DNA of 64,000 bases from Mycoplana rhizolycopersici (GCF_013378445.1 NZ_JABXYK010000015.1:1-64000), one strand, 5' to 3'. Positions 41,561 to 51,425 are shown, numbered from the stretch's first letter. The notes: generated from the sequence alone by a model not told the origin. Program-made: numbers and translations.

Positions 41561-42325
41561 TTATTCGCCGAAGTACTTGGCGTTGAGCGCGTCGAGCTTG
41601 CCGCTTTCGCGGACCGCCGCCAGGCCCTTGTTGATCTCCTCGACAAGGGCTGTGTTCTTTTTGTTGATCGCGATGGCGACACCCTCGCCGAATTCCTTGG
41701 CGTCCTTGCCGGTCAGTTGCGGGCCGACGAGCTCGAAATCGCTGCCGGCATCGCTCTTCAGGAAGCTGTGAATGATCTGGGCCTGATAACTGATGTGCAG
41801 GTCGGCACGGCCGGCCGTCAGCTCGAGATAGGGCGCGCTGCCGCTGTCATAGCGCTTGATGGTTGCCTGCGGAAAATGGGCCGTGACATAGGCGTCCATC
41901 GGCGTGCCGGTCTGCACCGCGATGATCTTGCCAGCCAGGCCTTCCGGCGTCACGTCGAGCGCTGCGCCCTTCTTGGCGACGAAGCGAAAGGTTGGATGGC
42001 TGTAGACATCGCTGAAGGCGATGACCTGGCGGCGCTTGTCGGTGACGGTCAGCTGCGAGATCAGCGCATCGTACTTGCCGTCGATCAGGCCGGGGATCAT
42101 GCCGTCCCAGGCGGCGTTGAAAATATCGCAATCGAGCTTGGCGGCTTCACAGATCGCCTCCATCAGCTCGATGTCATAGCCGACGACCTTGCCGCTGGCG
42201 TCGACGGATTCGAAGGGGGGGAATGTCGCGTCGGTGGCGATCTTGAGCTGTTCGGCATTGGCCGGGCTCAGCATCGTGCCCGCGGAAATCAGGGCGGCAA
42301 AAAGGGAAATGGCTGGCAGTCGCAT
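41561..42325 (-). CDS. Periplasmic polar amino-acid-binding protein (family 3)
   Basis: The 254-residue protein has a signal peptide (PAISLFAALISAGTMLSPAN, cut after ANA) and family features LKIATDATFPPFESVDASGK, VVGYDIELMEAICEA and AWDGMIPGLIDGKYDALIS. These mark the lysine/arginine/ornithine or octopine binding group. In an operon with an arginase-family gene, ligands with a guanidino or amino side chain are likely. Confidence 0.9.
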   Translation of the reverse strand: MRLPAISLFAALISAGTMLSPANAEQLKIATDATFPPFESVDASGKVVGYDIELMEAICEAAKLDCDIFNAAWDGMIPGLIDGKYDALISQLTVTDKRRQVIAFSDVYSHPTFRFVAKKGAALDVTPEGLAGKIIAVQTGTPMDAYVTAHFPQATIKRYDSGSAPYLELTAGRADLHISYQAQIIHSFLKSDAGSDFELVGPQLTGKDAKEFGEGVAIAINKKNTALVEEINKGLAAVRESGKLDALNAKYFGE

Positions 42326-42402
42326 GGTGGCTCCTCTGGAGTTGTTTGTTGTTGTGCCGAGATTGAAAAGGTGAAGACGGAACGGAAGGCCTGGGCCGGC
42401 GG

Positions 42403-43173
42403 CTAATGCTTGAGCCGCCCGGCGAGGAATTGCTGCAATCGCGGGCTCTTCGCATCGGTGAAGACCGCCTCCGGCGCTCCCTCCTCCTCGACGCGGCCTT
42501 CGTGAAGAAACAGCACCCTGCTCGATGCATGACGCGCGAACCCCATCTCGTGGGTCACGACGACCATCGTGCGGCCCTCTTCGGCGAGCGCCTGCATGAC
42601 CTTGAGCACCTCGCTGACAAGTTCCGGGTCGAGCGCCGATGTCGGTTCGTCGAACAGCATGACGTCAGGGTTCATGCTGAGCGCGCGGGCGATCGCAACA
42701 CGCTGCTGCTGGCCCCCGGAAAGATGCGCCGGGTATTTGTCGAGGACGGACTGGCCGAGGCCCACCTTCGAGAGATTGGCCTTGGCGCGCTCCACCGCTT
42801 CGCTTCTCGCAAGGCCGAGCACGCTCATCGGCGCCTCCATGACATTGGAGAGCACGCTCATATGCGACCAGAGACAGAAGTTCTGGAAAACCATTGCGAG
42901 CTTCGAGCGAACCCGGCGAAGCTGCTTCCGGTCCGTCGGCCGCAACGTGCCGTCGCGGTCCTTCGCCGTGGCAAGTACCTCTCCGTCGATCGCGATCGTG
43001 CCGGCACTCGGGCGCTCAAGGAAATTGATGCACCGGAGAAAAGTGCTCTTGCCCGAACCGCTCGCCCCAATCACGCTGATCACGTCACCGGCATTGGCGC
43101 TCAGGGATACGCCCTTCAGAACTTCATGGCCGCCATACGACTTGTGAACGTCCGTGGCGGCAAGCTTCGGCAT
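42403..43173 (-). CDS. Polar amino-acid ABC transporter ATPase (HisP type)
   Basis: This 256-residue ATPase has Walker A ([15 protein letters not shown]), Q-loop (VFQNFCLW), the signature [15 protein letters not shown], Walker B ([14 protein letters not shown]) and the switch His in [11 protein letters not shown] 43173 is preferred because GGGAAA is seven bases upstream; the GTG at 43185 overlaps that site. First gene of the transporter-ureohydrolase operon. Confidence 0.93.
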   Translation of the reverse strand: MPKLAATDVHKSYGGHEVLKGVSLSANAGDVISVIGASGSGKSTFLRCINFLERPSAGTIAIDGEVLATAKDRDGTLRPTDRKQLRRVRSKLAMVFQNFCLWSHMSVLSNVMEAPMSVLGLARSEAVERAKANLSKVGLGQSVLDKYPAHLSGGQQQRVAIARALSMNPDVMLFDEPTSALDPELVSEVLKVMQALAEEGRTMVVVTHEMGFARHASSRVLFLHEGRVEEEGAPEAVFTDAKSPRLQQFLAGRLKH

Positions 43174-43368
43174 CAGTTTTCCCACTCGCGGCCTCGCGCA
43201 TCTGCATAATTATTTTGCTATCTAGCCGCATGGCGTAAATTTACACAATTGATGAATCCTCACGCCATTGATGACGCAATATCATCTATTTCAGCCAATT
43301 GCCGCCGGGACTTCCGCATTTTCCCACGGAATATATGAAATATACTCAACGGTCTGAAATCGCTCCGT

Positions 43369-44292
43369 TTACGGGAGTGTCTCCAGGGCAATGTCGCGAC
43401 CGAAAGAGGTCAACAGCCAACGCAGGAAGAGACGAGCCCCGGCGCGGTGAATGCTCGCCGTGTTGCACACCACATGCCAGCCGCCAAAGGCATCGATCGA
43501 AAACGGGAAGGGCTTGATGAGGATGCCGCGTTTGAAATCGCCGCCTGAGAGCGTGTCGCTTACGAGCGCAACACCAGTCCCATGCACGGCGAGATCGATC
43601 GCCATGCCCAGATCGCTGCAATAGAGGTGGCGCGCCTCTTGGTCGGCGCCCGGCGCCCCCGCCTCGAAGAACCACCGCCGCCATTCCGACCCGTCATCCC
43701 AGTGAAGCAGGGTCACGCGGTGGAGATCGGAAGGGTGGTTGAGACCGCCGCCGATGCTGTCGAAGAGGATGGGGCTGCAGACGGGAGTGATGTTCACATG
43801 CGAGAGAAGCGTCGACCAGCGATCCGCCCATCCGCCCGCGCCAAAGGAGATGCCGACATCGATATCGCTCAGTTCGTGCACCCGCTGGTTTTCGACGAGC
43901 CGGATGTGGCATTCGATCGCCGGGTGGTCGTGGCAGAACTCGTGGATGTTCTTCGCAAGCCAAGTGTTGGCGAACATGGGCGGGCAGGCAATATCGAGCC
44001 GCCCTTGCACTTGCCCAGCGTCCGACAGGCGAAGGGCCGCGCCAAGAATATCCTGCATGGCGGCCGAAACCGCCTTGGCAAAAATCCGTCCCGCATCGCT
44101 GAGCACGACGCTGCGCCCCGATTTTTCGAACAGACTGCAGCCTAGCGCCTCTTCTAGTCGGCGGATTTGGTGGCTTACAGCACTGTCCGTGAGAGCGAGT
44201 TCGGCAGCAGCTCTCGTAAAGCTCTGGTGGCGCGCAGCGGCTTCGAATGTCCTCAACGTTGGTAGCGGAAGATTGCGCAGACTGTTCAACAA
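43369..44292 (-). CDS. LysR-family regulator (GcvA-like)
   Basis: The 307-residue protein has the LysR DNA-binding helices (FEAAARHQSFTRAAAELALT, then DSAVSHQIRRLEEALGC) and a GcvA-type effector domain. Two adjacent TTG codons at 44287-44292 are the only starts near GAGGAG, so a TTG start is implied. It lies upstream of the ABC operon on the same strand, 195 bp away, and presumably regulates it. Confidence 0.85.
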   Translation of the reverse strand: MLNSLRNLPLPTLRTFEAAARHQSFTRAAAELALTDSAVSHQIRRLEEALGCSLFEKSGRSVVLSDAGRIFAKAVSAAMQDILGAALRLSDAGQVQGRLDIACPPMFANTWLAKNIHEFCHDHPAIECHIRLVENQRVHELSDIDVGISFGAGGWADRWSTLLSHVNITPVCSPILFDSIGGGLNHPSDLHRVTLLHWDDGSEWRRWFFEAGAPGADQEARHLYCSDLGMAIDLAVHGTGVALVSDTLSGGDFKRGILIKPFPFSIDAFGGWHVVCNTASIHRAGARLFLRWLLTSFGRDIALETLP

Positions 44293-44997
44293 TGCTCCTC
44301 AGAATTACAAACCGACCAGCTTTTTTGCGCCACCATGAAACGTCCGCGGCTTGCTGGAGACCTTTTGGTTAGGTTATGCGGCCCTGGCTGGCGCGTCCAG
44401 CATGGTGTGCTACTGCTTCCCAGTTTCGGCGTGCAAGACCGTTCCGGCAGGCTCCATAAAATCGTCGATGGTTATGGTTGCCCCCCATCAATGACCATAT
44501 CCGCGAGCTGATGAAAACTGCATCGGAGAGTTCGCACTTACATGGAGCGGTTTTCCCGCATCTTTCGGAAGGCGCCATGGATCGCGCGCTACCGTGTGAT
44601 ACGGCAATCCGATGCCACGGCTGTCACTGCATGATCTCTGATCGACGCGTGGGTCACTTGATCACCGCCTGACAAAGTGACAACACCTATGTGCGGCCTG
44701 CACCTGCGGGCTTCGATGTACACGACAAGGTCCTCGATGCTGAACAGTGGGTTGGCAACAAGCCAGCCGTTCCGACTGGAGCGGTCGTGCAAATATGCCC
44801 TCTTACATCCGTACTGTAACCGTCGGCTCCGATATCGCACCGGATCTACTGGCCTTTCACTTGCATGATAGCGCGCGCGGGCTGCCGGATCGCCCCGGAT
44901 ACCACCGAGGTGAGTTTCACCCAGCCTGAAAACACTTCCAAACGAGGAACTTCCGCACGGAAATGCAGGAGGCCGGCTTTCGACCAGCCCCGGGATG
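44293..44997. other. Degenerate 700-bp stretch without a recognisable gene
   Basis: Both strands were read. Only short frames are present (for example 44589-45038 on the minus strand, running into the SDR gene) and none shows a known motif or good ribosome-binding site. It separates the amino-acid locus from the polyol locus and is probably decayed DNA at a module boundary. Confidence 0.45.
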
Positions 44998-45786
44998 TTA
45001 CCAGCAGCAGAAGCCGCCATCGACCAGAAGGTCGACACCCGTCACGAAACTTGCAGCGTCCGACAGCAGGAAGACGGCGGGACCGACCATTTCGTTGACG
45101 TCCGCCATCCGCTGCATCGGCGTCTGTTCTTCAAAGAGTTTTGTCTGATGCACCATTTCCGGCCGCGTGTTCATCGGCGTCGCCGTATAGCCTGGGCTGA
45201 TCGTGTTCACGCGGATGCCGCGTCCGACCCACTCCATCGCCATGGACTTCGTCATGTGGATAACGCCGGCCTTGGAGGCGTTGTAGTGGCACTGGTTGAG
45301 GCCACGGTTGACTATGACGCCGGACATGGAGGCGATGTTGACGATCGAGCCGCGGCCGTTTTTCAACATGACGCGCGCTTCCGCCTGGCAGGAGAGAAAG
45401 ACACCTTTCAGATTGATGTCCATCATCGTCTGGAATTGGCTTTCCTCCATTTCCTCCGCCGGATTGGCATTGGCGATGCCAGCCGCATTGACAGCGAGCG
45501 TGAGGGGGCCGAGTTCCTTTTCGGTGTGCAGGACGGCGTCGGTCAGCGCCGCACCGCTGGTCACATCGGCGGCGATCTGGATGCTCCGGCGCCCGGCGCG
45601 TGCGATGAAATCGGCCGTATGGGCAAGACCGTCATCGCTGCGACGGTCAAGCAGCGCGACGTCTGCGCCGCATTGGGCAAGGCCGATCGCGATGCGCTGG
45701 CCGATGCCACTGCCGGCGCCCGTGACGAAGGCGACGTTTCCCGAGAGATCAAACAATTTCGGCGCGTTGAGTGAGATTTCTGACAT
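44998..45786 (-). CDS. Short-chain dehydrogenase (sugar-alcohol dehydrogenase type)
   Basis: The 262-residue SDR has TGAGSGIGQRIAIGLA, Asp in ALLDRR (suggesting NAD preference), VNAAGIANAN, the catalytic Ser in NIASMSGVIVN, and YNASK (Tyr, Lys). It is the last gene of the leftward ABC operon, 18 bp after the ATPase. In such loci SDRs oxidise a polyol to a ketose; a second SDR lies at 53916. Confidence 0.88.
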   Translation of the reverse strand: MSEISLNAPKLFDLSGNVAFVTGAGSGIGQRIAIGLAQCGADVALLDRRSDDGLAHTADFIARAGRRSIQIAADVTSGAALTDAVLHTEKELGPLTLAVNAAGIANANPAEEMEESQFQTMMDINLKGVFLSCQAEARVMLKNGRGSIVNIASMSGVIVNRGLNQCHYNASKAGVIHMTKSMAMEWVGRGIRVNTISPGYTATPMNTRPEMVHQTKLFEEQTPMQRMADVNEMVGPAVFLLSDAASFVTGVDLLVDGGFCCW

Positions 45787-45803
45787 GCTGGTTCATTCCC
45801 TGT

Positions 45804-47291
45804 TCAAATGGTCGCCAGTTCCATGACCGAGACGTCGTTCGCGTCCTCGCGGTTCAAGATGCCGGCCTGTTTGCCCTGTGCCATGACCATGATGCGGCTG
45901 GAGACGCCAAGAACCTCCTCGAGGTCCGAACTGACCACAACGACCGCAACGCCTTCGCGCGCGAGATCCATGATGAGATCGTAGATCGACGAACGGGCGC
46001 CGACATCGATGCCGCGCGTCGGTTCGTCCAGCACCACCACCTTGGGCTTGCGCGCCAGCCACTTGGCAAGCACGACCTTCTGCTGGTTGCCGCCGGAGAG
46101 CTCGCCGGCGTTCTGCTCGCCGCGCCCCTTCACGCCGAATCGCTTGATGTACTCCTCGGCAAACTCGCGGATGCGGCGCGAGGAAAGCCAGCCATTGTGG
46201 GCGACCCCGCCGAGATTGGCGTATCCGATGTTCTCGGCGATCGAATGGTCGAGCACGACACCCTGGAGCTTGCGATCTTCAGGCACGAGCACGATGCCAT
46301 TGCGGATCGCATCGATAGGTGCACGTGGCGTGACGGGCCTGCCGTGCAAAAGGACCTCACCGCTGGCGATGGGATCGGCGCCGGTGATGGCGCGCACAAG
46401 CTCGGTGCGGCCGGCCCCCATGAGGCCGGCGATGCCAAAGACTTCGCCCTTGCGGACGGAAAAACTGATGTCGCGAAAGGCTTTCGACGGCGAGCAAAGA
46501 TTGCGCACCTCCAGCGTCACCTCATCTGTTGGGACAGGAAGCGTGGGGAACATGCGTTCGAGCGAGCGACCGACCATCGACTCCACGATGGTACGGATCG
46601 GTACGTCGCCACTGTCGAATTCCTGTACCTTGGCGCCATCGCGCATGACGACGATGCGATCCGTGATCTGGCGGATCTCTTCGAGCCGGTGCGAAATGTA
46701 GATGATGCCGACGCCTTCGGACTTCAGCCGCTCGATCTGCCGGAAAAGGAGCTGAGTTTCCTCGCCGCCAAGCGCGGCCGTCGGCTCGTCGAGGATGAGA
46801 AGGCGTGCGTTCAGCGTCAGCGCCTTGGCGATTTCGATGAGTTGCTGCTTGCCGGTCGAAAGCCCCTCGACGAGGCGATCGGGCGAAACGTCGAGGCCGA
46901 GGCGCCGCAGGCCGATGTGCGCACGATCCTCCATCACCTTGCGATCGAGACGGCCGGACTTCATCGGGTAGCGACCGACGAAGATGTTCTCCGCGATCGA
47001 GAGTTTTGGCAGCAGCTTCAGTTCCTGATGGATCATGCCGACACCCTCGTCGATCGCGGCGCGAGGGTTGGCAGGAGCGTAGGGCCTGCCGAGCCAGGTC
47101 ATGTCGCCCGCGGAGGGCTGGACGGTGCCGGAAATGATGTTCGACAGGGTCGATTTTCCGGCACCGTTTTCACCGAGCAGCGCCACGACTTCTCCCGGAT
47201 AGATGTCGAGGTCGACACCGTGGAGCACCTTGATCGGACCGTAGGATTTCTCGATACCACGGAGCGACAGGATGGGAGAGCGGTTCGTCAT
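45804..47291 (-). CDS. Ribose-type sugar ABC transporter ATPase (RbsA-like, two domains)
   Basis: The 495-residue double ATPase has two nucleotide-binding halves. The first has [15 protein letters not shown] and LLILDEPTAAL, with its signature as VEGLSTGKQQLIEIAKA. The second has a degenerate P-loop (IAGLMGAGRTELVRAI), the signature [15 protein letters not shown] and Walker B VVVLDEPTRGID. This asymmetry is normal for the family. ATG 47291 follows AAAAGG. It works with the permease at 48380 and the binding protein at 47324. Confidence 0.92.
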   Translation of the reverse strand: MTNRSPILSLRGIEKSYGPIKVLHGVDLDIYPGEVVALLGENGAGKSTLSNIISGTVQPSAGDMTWLGRPYAPANPRAAIDEGVGMIHQELKLLPKLSIAENIFVGRYPMKSGRLDRKVMEDRAHIGLRRLGLDVSPDRLVEGLSTGKQQLIEIAKALTLNARLLILDEPTAALGGEETQLLFRQIERLKSEGVGIIYISHRLEEIRQITDRIVVMRDGAKVQEFDSGDVPIRTIVESMVGRSLERMFPTLPVPTDEVTLEVRNLCSPSKAFRDISFSVRKGEVFGIAGLMGAGRTELVRAITGADPIASGEVLLHGRPVTPRAPIDAIRNGIVLVPEDRKLQGVVLDHSIAENIGYANLGGVAHNGWLSSRRIREFAEEYIKRFGVKGRGEQNAGELSGGNQQKVVLAKWLARKPKVVVLDEPTRGIDVGARSSIYDLIMDLAREGVAVVVVSSDLEEVLGVSSRIMVMAQGKQAGILNREDANDVSVMELATI

Positions 47292-47323
47292 GGCGCTGCT
47301 GCCTTTTCTGCTATCGGCCCGAT

Positions 47324-48256
47324 TTACGGGTGGTTCTTCACGAATTCCGGTGCGTTTTCGCAAGTCGTCAGAACGGCGTTCGGCGTCTGGCGCTCATCGA
47401 CCTTCTGGCCGGCTGCGACGGCGAGCGCTGATTCAACGGCCAGCACGCCCATCTTCTGCGTGCTCTGCGTGGCAGTCGCGATGAACGGACCATTGCACTT
47501 GGCGAGGTATTCGAGGGCCGAGACGTCACCGTCGTAACCGCCGATGATCACCTTGTCGGAGAGGTTGGCAACGTCGACCGCCTTGGCAGCCCCCATCGCG
47601 AGACCATCGGCCTGGCCGAAGATGATCGTAATGTCAGGATTTGCCTGCAGCATGTTCTGCGCGATCGTAAAACCTTCGTCGGCCGACCACATGTTGCTCC
47701 ACTGCTGATCGACCAGTTCGACGCCCGTGTTCTCGTCGATGGCGCGCTTGCAGCCGGCAAAGCGATCGACTTCCGGCGTTGTGCCCTTCTGGCCGTGGAT
47801 GATCGCCATCTTGCCCGAGCCGCCGGCCTTGCCGATGATGTACTTGCAGACTTCGTAGGCGGATTCCACGCTTTCACCGGCGATAAAGGTGTCACCCGGC
47901 GCTCCCTCGGGCGTGCGGTCAACGTTGATGACGGGGATGCCGGCTTCGCGTGCAAGGCGGGTCGGAACGGCAGCTGCGGCAGCGCCGGCCGGAATATAGA
48001 TGAAGGCGTCGATGTCCTGCGTCATCAGGTCCTGAACCTGGCTGACCTGTGTGTTGGTGTCATTCTTCGCATCAACGACGATGACTTCTATGCCCTTTTC
48101 CTTCGCGTGCTTTTCGACGCCGAGCTTGATCTGGTTGAAGAAGTCGGCCTGGAGGTTCGGGACGGCAAGGCCGATCTTCTTCACTTCGGCAGCGGACGCT
48201 GGAAGCGCGAGAACAGAAGCGGCGGTTGCCGCCATCAGCAGTTTGGACAGTTCCAT
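47324..48256 (-). CDS. Ribose-type sugar-binding protein (RbsB-like)
   Basis: This 310-residue periplasmic-binding-like protein has a signal peptide (LSKLLMAATAASVLALPASA), KIGLAVPNLQADFFNQIKLG, IPVINVDRTPEGAP and IIHGQKGTTPEVDRFAGC. GGAGGAG precedes the ATG. Its pocket residues cannot be assigned to a sugar from sequence alone; polyols such as tetritols or pentitols fit the dehydrogenases nearby. Confidence 0.9.
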   Translation of the reverse strand: MELSKLLMAATAASVLALPASAAEVKKIGLAVPNLQADFFNQIKLGVEKHAKEKGIEVIVVDAKNDTNTQVSQVQDLMTQDIDAFIYIPAGAAAAAVPTRLAREAGIPVINVDRTPEGAPGDTFIAGESVESAYEVCKYIIGKAGGSGKMAIIHGQKGTTPEVDRFAGCKRAIDENTGVELVDQQWSNMWSADEGFTIAQNMLQANPDITIIFGQADGLAMGAAKAVDVANLSDKVIIGGYDGDVSALEYLAKCNGPFIATATQSTQKMGVLAVESALAVAAGQKVDERQTPNAVLTTCENAPEFVKNHP

Positions 48257-48379
48257 GGTTTCTCCTCCGAGTTACCCGGCGGCGCTGCCCTGGCAGGCAG
48301 CCACCTCCCCTTATGCCGGCCCGCACGATTGCGAGCCGTTTTCTCCACCCCGCCGCTTGGGCCGCGGGGGTGAAAGTCG

Positions 48380-49354
48380 TTACTTGCGCTTGCGGTAGGT
48401 TTCGGCCGTAACGGCGAGCACGATGACGGCGCCGATGATGACCTGCTGCATGAAGGGCGAGACGCTGAGCAGGTTGAGGCCGTTGCGTAGCACGCCGATG
48501 ATCAGGACGCCGATGATGGTGCCGCCGATACCGCCCGTGCCACCCGACAGCGAGGTGCCGCCGATGACGACTGCCGCGATTGCGTCGAGCTCATAGGAAA
48601 CGCCCGAGGACGGCTGAACGGAGTCGAGACGAGCGGCGAGTACCATGCCCGAGAGGCCGGCGAGGAAGCTGCACACGACATAGACAAGAACGGTCGCACG
48701 CTGGACATTGATGCCAGCCAGGCGCGCCACTTCGGCGTTGCCGCCAATGGCGTAGAGCACGCGACCGCCGTGGCGGTAGCGCTGATAGAGCAGACCGACG
48801 ATGAAGACCGCGATCATCACGGCGACCGTCAGCGTCACGAAGCCGCCGAAGCGCACGATGGCCATCATGTTGAACCAGGCCGGAAAACCGATGATCTGCT
48901 GGCCGTCGGTGATCATGTTCGCAAGGCCGCGCGTGATCGACATCATCGCGAGCGTTGCGATGAAGGCCGGCACGTTGAAGCGCGTGATCAACAGGCCTGC
49001 GACAAGCCCGTTCAGGGAGGCGACGAGCAAGGCGAGCGGAATGGCAATCCCCATCGGCACGCCGGCGACGACGTTGAGATAGCCGAGCACCATCATCGCC
49101 AACGCCATGACAGAGCCAACCGCAAGATCGATGCCACCGATCAGGATGACGAACGTCATGCCGACAGCCATGACGCCGAGAACCGTGATCTGGTCGAGCA
49201 CATTAAGGAAGTTGCGCACCGACAGGAACTTGTCCGTCGCAAAGGTCAGAAAGAGGCACAACACGATGAGGCCGATCAGCGGCCCCGTGGCTCCGCGCAA
49301 GGACGGCAGCGTGATGCCCGCGAACCCCTGTCTTTCTTTCACATCCGCCACCAT
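48380..49354 (-). CDS. Ribose-type sugar ABC transporter permease (RbsC-like)
   Basis: The 324-residue permease has eight to ten predicted spans and the family motifs GMTFVILIGGIDLAVGSVMA, RFNVPAFIATLAMMSITRG, YAIGGNAEVARLAGI and ELDAIAAVVIGGTSLSGG. GGAGGAG six bases before ATG 49354 fixes the start. First gene of the leftward operon, divergent from the transketolase genes. Confidence 0.92.
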   Translation of the reverse strand: MVADVKERQGFAGITLPSLRGATGPLIGLIVLCLFLTFATDKFLSVRNFLNVLDQITVLGVMAVGMTFVILIGGIDLAVGSVMALAMMVLGYLNVVAGVPMGIAIPLALLVASLNGLVAGLLITRFNVPAFIATLAMMSITRGLANMITDGQQIIGFPAWFNMMAIVRFGGFVTLTVAVMIAVFIVGLLYQRYRHGGRVLYAIGGNAEVARLAGINVQRATVLVYVVCSFLAGLSGMVLAARLDSVQPSSGVSYELDAIAAVVIGGTSLSGGTGGIGGTIIGVLIIGVLRNGLNLLSVSPFMQQVIIGAVIVLAVTAETYRKRK

Positions 49355-49535
49355 TTGCACTCCTCCTGGCCGTTCGCGACTTCGCGGTTGGCTTTTAGCA
49401 TAAATATGCAACGCTGTGTGTAAATTCGTACCGCAACTCCTTGGATGGTGTCAAGGCGACATATTTGAATCTTTCCGGATACTCATATGCCATTTCCGCT
49501 TGACTTGGCGGCTATTCCTGCAAATATATCTATCA

Positions 49536-49551
49536 GTGTATATTTATTCAT
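49536..49551. promoter_or_regulatory. Candidate SorC-type operator upstream of the transketolase operon
   Basis: GTGTAT-ATTT-ATTCAT resembles GTGAAT-AAAA-ATTCAC at 52889-52904 (same 6-4-6 layout). It lies 13 bp before the transketolase start, in the 209-bp divergent intergenic region that must also hold the ABC operon promoter. Likely bound by the SorC-family protein encoded at 52917. Confidence 0.35.
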
Positions 49552-49563
49552 CGAGAGGGTTTC

Positions 49564-50373
49564 ATGCAGCCGAATGATCTCGACCGCATCGCTCGACAGA
49601 TCCGTCTTCGCGATCTGCAGGCGGTTTTTGAAGCTGGCGCAGGCCATATCGGCGGCGAGATGTCCGCCATCGACATCCTGACCGCGCTCTATTTCCGCGT
49701 GCTGCGTATCTGGCCCGACCAGCCCAAGCATCCCGATCGCGATCGTTTCGTACTGTCGAAGGGCCATGTGGCGCTCGCGCTCTATGTGACGCTCGCCAAG
49801 CGTGGCTTCATTCCGGAGGAAGAGGTCGCGACCTTCCTGAAACCGCATTCGCGGCTCAACGGGCACCCGAACTGCAACAAGGTACCTGGCGTCGAGACCA
49901 ATACCGGTCCGCTCGGCCACGGGCTGCCGGTTGCAGTGGGAATGGCAAAAGCCGCCAAGCTGACCGGCGCGACCTACCGCACCTATGTGCTGACGGGCGA
50001 TGGTGAGATGCAGGAGGGCTCCAACTGGGAGGCCATCGCGTCGGGCGCACAGTTCGGCCTCGACAACCTGACGCTCATCATCGACCACAACCGCTTCCAG
50101 CAGGGCGCATCGCTGAAGGACACCAACAATCTCGCCCCCTTCCCTGCAAAGCTGGAGGCCTTCGGCTGGGATGTCACCGAGATCAACGGCAACGCCATGG
50201 ACGAGATCGTTCCGGCGTTGGAAAAGCGTGGCAGCCGTCCGCACTGCATCGTCGCCCACACCAACAAGGGCCACGGCATATCCTTCATGCAGGACAAGGT
50301 CGACTGGCACCACAAGGTGCCGAATGCCGAACAGTACAAGATTGCCGTGGCTGAGCTTTCGGAGGCCCTTTGA
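49564..50373 (+). CDS. Transketolase, N-terminal (ThDP-binding) subunit
   Basis: The 269-residue protein corresponds to the pyrophosphate-binding half of transketolase: EAGAGHIGGEMSAIDILTAL, FVLSKGHVALALYV, NTGPLGHGLPVAVGMAKAA and the ThDP motif TGDGEMQEGSNWEA followed by DHNRFQQGA. GAGAGG precedes the ATG. The C-terminal half is a separate gene overlapping by one base, so the enzyme is an alpha2-beta2 split type common in rhizobial sugar loci. Confidence 0.93.
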   Translation: MQPNDLDRIARQIRLRDLQAVFEAGAGHIGGEMSAIDILTALYFRVLRIWPDQPKHPDRDRFVLSKGHVALALYVTLAKRGFIPEEEVATFLKPHSRLNGHPNCNKVPGVETNTGPLGHGLPVAVGMAKAAKLTGATYRTYVLTGDGEMQEGSNWEAIASGAQFGLDNLTLIIDHNRFQQGASLKDTNNLAPFPAKLEAFGWDVTEINGNAMDEIVPALEKRGSRPHCIVAHTNKGHGISFMQDKVDWHHKVPNAEQYKIAVAELSEAL

Positions 50374-51341
50374 TGAACGCCGTGACACCTTCGCCCAAGC
50401 TGCACGACTGCCGTGACGCCTTCGTCGCGGTGCTGGAGCGTCTGGGTGCCGACAATCCCAAGATCGTCGCCGTCTGCAATGATTCGGTCGGCTCCTCCAA
50501 GCTCGGCGGCTTCAAGGCCAAGTGGCCAGAGCGCCTCGTCAATGTCGGCATTGCCGAACAGGCTCTTGTCGGCGTTGGCGCCGGCCTTGCCAATGGCGGG
50601 CTGCTGCCCTTCGTCTGCGGTGCCGCCTGCTTCCTGACCGGCCGTTCGCTGGAACAGATCAAGGCCGACATCGCCTATTCGAACGCCAATGTGAAGCTCA
50701 TCGGCATCTCCTCCGGCATGGCCTATGGCGAGCTCGGTCCGACGCATCATTCCATCGAGGATTTCGCCTGGACCCGCGTGCTGCCGAACCTGCCAGTCGT
50801 CGCGCCTTGCGATTCCATCGAAACGGCAGCCGCCGTGGAGTGGGCGGCATCCTATGACGGCCCCGTCTTCCTGCGCCTATCACGCGTCGGCGTCCCGGAC
50901 CTGCTGCCGGAGGGCCACAAATTCGAACTGGGCAAGGCTAATCTGCTGCGCGATGGCGACGCGATCACGCTCATAGCCAATGGCACCGTCACTCACCGCA
51001 TGGTGAAGGCGGCCGCCATCCTCGCCGAACAGGGCATCGAGGCGCGCGTCCTCAACATGGCGACGGTGCGCCCGATCGACGTCGAAGCCGTCGTGGCCGC
51101 GGCCCGGGAAACCGGCGCAATTCTCACGGCGGAGGAACACTCCACCTTCGGCGGCCTCGGTTCGGCCATCGCCGAAGTCGTCGTGGCAGAAGCGCCGGTA
51201 CCGATGAAGATCCTCGGTGTTCCGGGCATCTTTGCGCCAACCGGGTCCGCCGAATTCCTGCTCGACGAGTTCGGCATGTCCCCCGCAGGCATCGCCGAGG
51301 CGGCGATCGACTTGATTGCGCGAAAGTCTTCCCGCACGTGA
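50373..51341 (+). CDS. Transketolase, C-terminal subunit
   Basis: The 322-residue protein supplies the pyrimidine-binding and C-terminal domains: RLVNVGIAEQALVGVGAGLA with the catalytic Glu, FVCGAACFLTGRSLEQIK, GPTHHSIEDFAWTRVLPN and a C-terminal transketolase_C domain (VLNMATVRPIDVEAVV). GGAGG eight bases upstream supports ATG 50373, which overlaps the TGA of the N-subunit. Together the pair moves two-carbon units between sugar phosphates. Confidence 0.93.
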   Translation: MNAVTPSPKLHDCRDAFVAVLERLGADNPKIVAVCNDSVGSSKLGGFKAKWPERLVNVGIAEQALVGVGAGLANGGLLPFVCGAACFLTGRSLEQIKADIAYSNANVKLIGISSGMAYGELGPTHHSIEDFAWTRVLPNLPVVAPCDSIETAAAVEWAASYDGPVFLRLSRVGVPDLLPEGHKFELGKANLLRDGDAITLIANGTVTHRMVKAAAILAEQGIEARVLNMATVRPIDVEAVVAAARETGAILTAEEHSTFGGLGSAIAEVVVAEAPVPMKILGVPGIFAPTGSAEFLLDEFGMSPAGIAEAAIDLIARKSSRT

Positions 51342-51425
51342 TCGTGCGCGACTAGATTTCGTGCCGGGCGCGGCAGCACCTCCCAAATGCCGCGCCCTCC
51401 TCAATTTCCGCTCACCGGAGCCGCC

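Noticed and set aside
44589-45038. 149-codon minus-strand frame in the empty region
   Set aside because: It overlaps the SDR gene end, has no recognised motif, and codon use looks random; not reported as a gene.
45771-47537. 588-codon plus-strand frame opposite the RbsA-like ATPase
   Set aside because: The opposite strand encodes all Walker and signature motifs of the ATPase; this frame has none and no start signal.
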